Assembly (NCBI GenBank): GCA_023277325.1
Contig: JALRIQ010000166.1
Location: 1-7,152, forward strand
Source of the DNA: Bacteroidia bacterium
Lineage (GTDB): Bacteria; Bacteroidota; Bacteroidia; UBA8524
DNA length: 7,152 nucleotides
Reading direction: 5' to 3'
Program-made: the position numbers and the translations under genes
In this document: positions 6,685 to 7,152 of the stretch, in pieces
Position numbering within the stretch: position 1 is the first letter of the stretch
Layout of the letters: each line of letters begins with the position of its first letter
Notes under the pieces: model-generated
What the model saw: only the letters and a program-made list of their open reading frames with translations
Databases searched by the model: none
What the model was told of the DNA's origin: nothing

Positions 6685-7152
6685 TTAGAAGCGAACTCCG
6701 GCTACAATATTAAACACATTTGCCCGACCAACCGTATGATCAGCCTTCATTAAATTTAATAAGCCGTATTCATAACGGATTCCCATCAGTATAGAAGTGT
6801 TTCCAGAAATATTCCATTCCGCACCTGCGCCAATAATGATAGGCAAACGGAAACCAGAAATATTGTCTTCTTCCAAATAGTGATTGATGGCGTCATCTTC
6901 GGAGGTATTTGGAATGTTATTTCCGAAAATAAAGTCATTTTCATCGTCATTAACCAAACGGTCTTCATTATCGTCTGCACTTTCAAATACACCTGGAGTA
7001 TAGGTGGCTTTAATCGCTCGGTACGCCAATGTTGGAGCAACACCAATTTGGCCATAATACCTCCAATACCCAATTTCATTTGTTCTAAGCTTCAAGGAAA
7101 TAGGCAGTTGAAATGAGCGCATCCTGTAGGAGATTTCAACGCCACCAGTCTT
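6685..7152 (-). CDS. Outer-membrane beta-barrel protein (OMP_b-brl_2/PorT-family style), start beyond window
   Basis: C-terminal 155 residues of a predicted outer-membrane barrel; the frame stays open through the right edge, so the ATG at 7120-7122 is internal. The fragment opens VEISYRMRSFQLPISLKL then RTNEIGYWRYYGQIGVAPTL, the strand pattern of PF13568-like barrels ('yleiPlxLKxxT...yyGQxG'). It ends GAGAEWNISGNTSILMGIRY then YGLLNLMK and FNIVAGVRF, with the terminal Phe favoured for barrel insertion. Between strands lies a very acidic stretch (about 45 residues, 7000-6872; FESADDNEDRLVNDDENDF and later TSEDD, LEEDN), likely a surface loop. Membership of the broad family is fairly safe; identity with the T9SS component PorT is not supported by what is visible. 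It precedes nadE by 18 bp on the same strand and is probably the upstream gene of that transcript. Confidence 0.78.
   Translation of the reverse strand, partial: KTGGVEISYRMRSFQLPISLKLRTNEIGYWRYYGQIGVAPTLAYRAIKATYTPGVFESADDNEDRLVNDDENDFIFGNNIPNTSEDDAINHYLEEDNISGFRLPIIIGAGAEWNISGNTSILMGIRYEYGLLNLMKADHTVGRANVFNIVAGVRF

Noticed and set aside
3960..7152. Polysaccharide utilisation locus
   Set aside because: Only one glycoside hydrolase is present; no SusC/SusD pair, hybrid two-component sensor or sugar transporter is visible.
6685..7152. Naming the right-edge gene porT (T9SS component)
   Set aside because: The visible strands fit the broad barrel family, and PorT-specific features cannot be confirmed from the C-terminal fragment.
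1..7152. CRISPR array, tRNA, rRNA, insertion sequence or phage genes
   Set aside because: No regularly spaced repeats, cloverleaf sequences, transposase motifs or terminal inverted repeats were found on reading both strands.

Overview
The window looks like chromosomal DNA of a Bacteroidota bacterium, most likely a marine or flavobacterial-type lineage (inference). The evidence is three small secreted or outer-membrane beta-barrel proteins of Bacteroidota style, an N-terminal domain typical of Bacteroidota secreted proteins, a degraded type IX secretion (T9SS) C-terminal sorting domain, and starts without clear Shine-Dalgarno sequences. No tRNA, rRNA, CRISPR array, insertion sequence or phage gene was seen.

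Layout from left to right. (1) 1-1032, + strand: 3' five-sixths of pepT (tripeptide aminopeptidase), open at the left edge. (2) 1034-1506, + strand: no intact gene, but a broken remnant of a T9SS-secreted protein. It has a VCBS/FG-GAP-like calcium loop in one frame and a sorting domain in another, with a frameshift and two stops. A strong hairpin at 1508-1540 follows and serves both strands. (3) 1564-2418, - strand: secreted/outer-membrane protein of unknown role. (4) 2419-2583: divergent promoter region with small repeats. (5) 2584-3516, + strand: SirB1/transglutaminase-like protein. (6) 3520-7152, - strand: a tight run of four genes. In transcription order these are a partial outer-membrane beta-barrel protein, glutamine-dependent NAD+ synthetase (nadE, TTG start), a GH10 xylanase-type lipoprotein, and a small beta-barrel protein. 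Gaps are 18 bp, 16 bp and an ATGA overlap, so they are probably cotranscribed.

Most genes are housekeeping (peptide turnover, NAD+ synthesis) or cell-envelope genes. The GH10 lipoprotein carries a lipobox followed by CQKDQ, which resembles the surface-export signal of Bacteroidota lipoproteins. It is coupled to a small barrel protein, suggesting a compact surface hemicellulose-degrading pair riding on a nadE operon; no SusC/SusD pair is in view. I see no convincing wholly new system. The observations most worth following are the T9SS remnant and the GH10-barrel pair.
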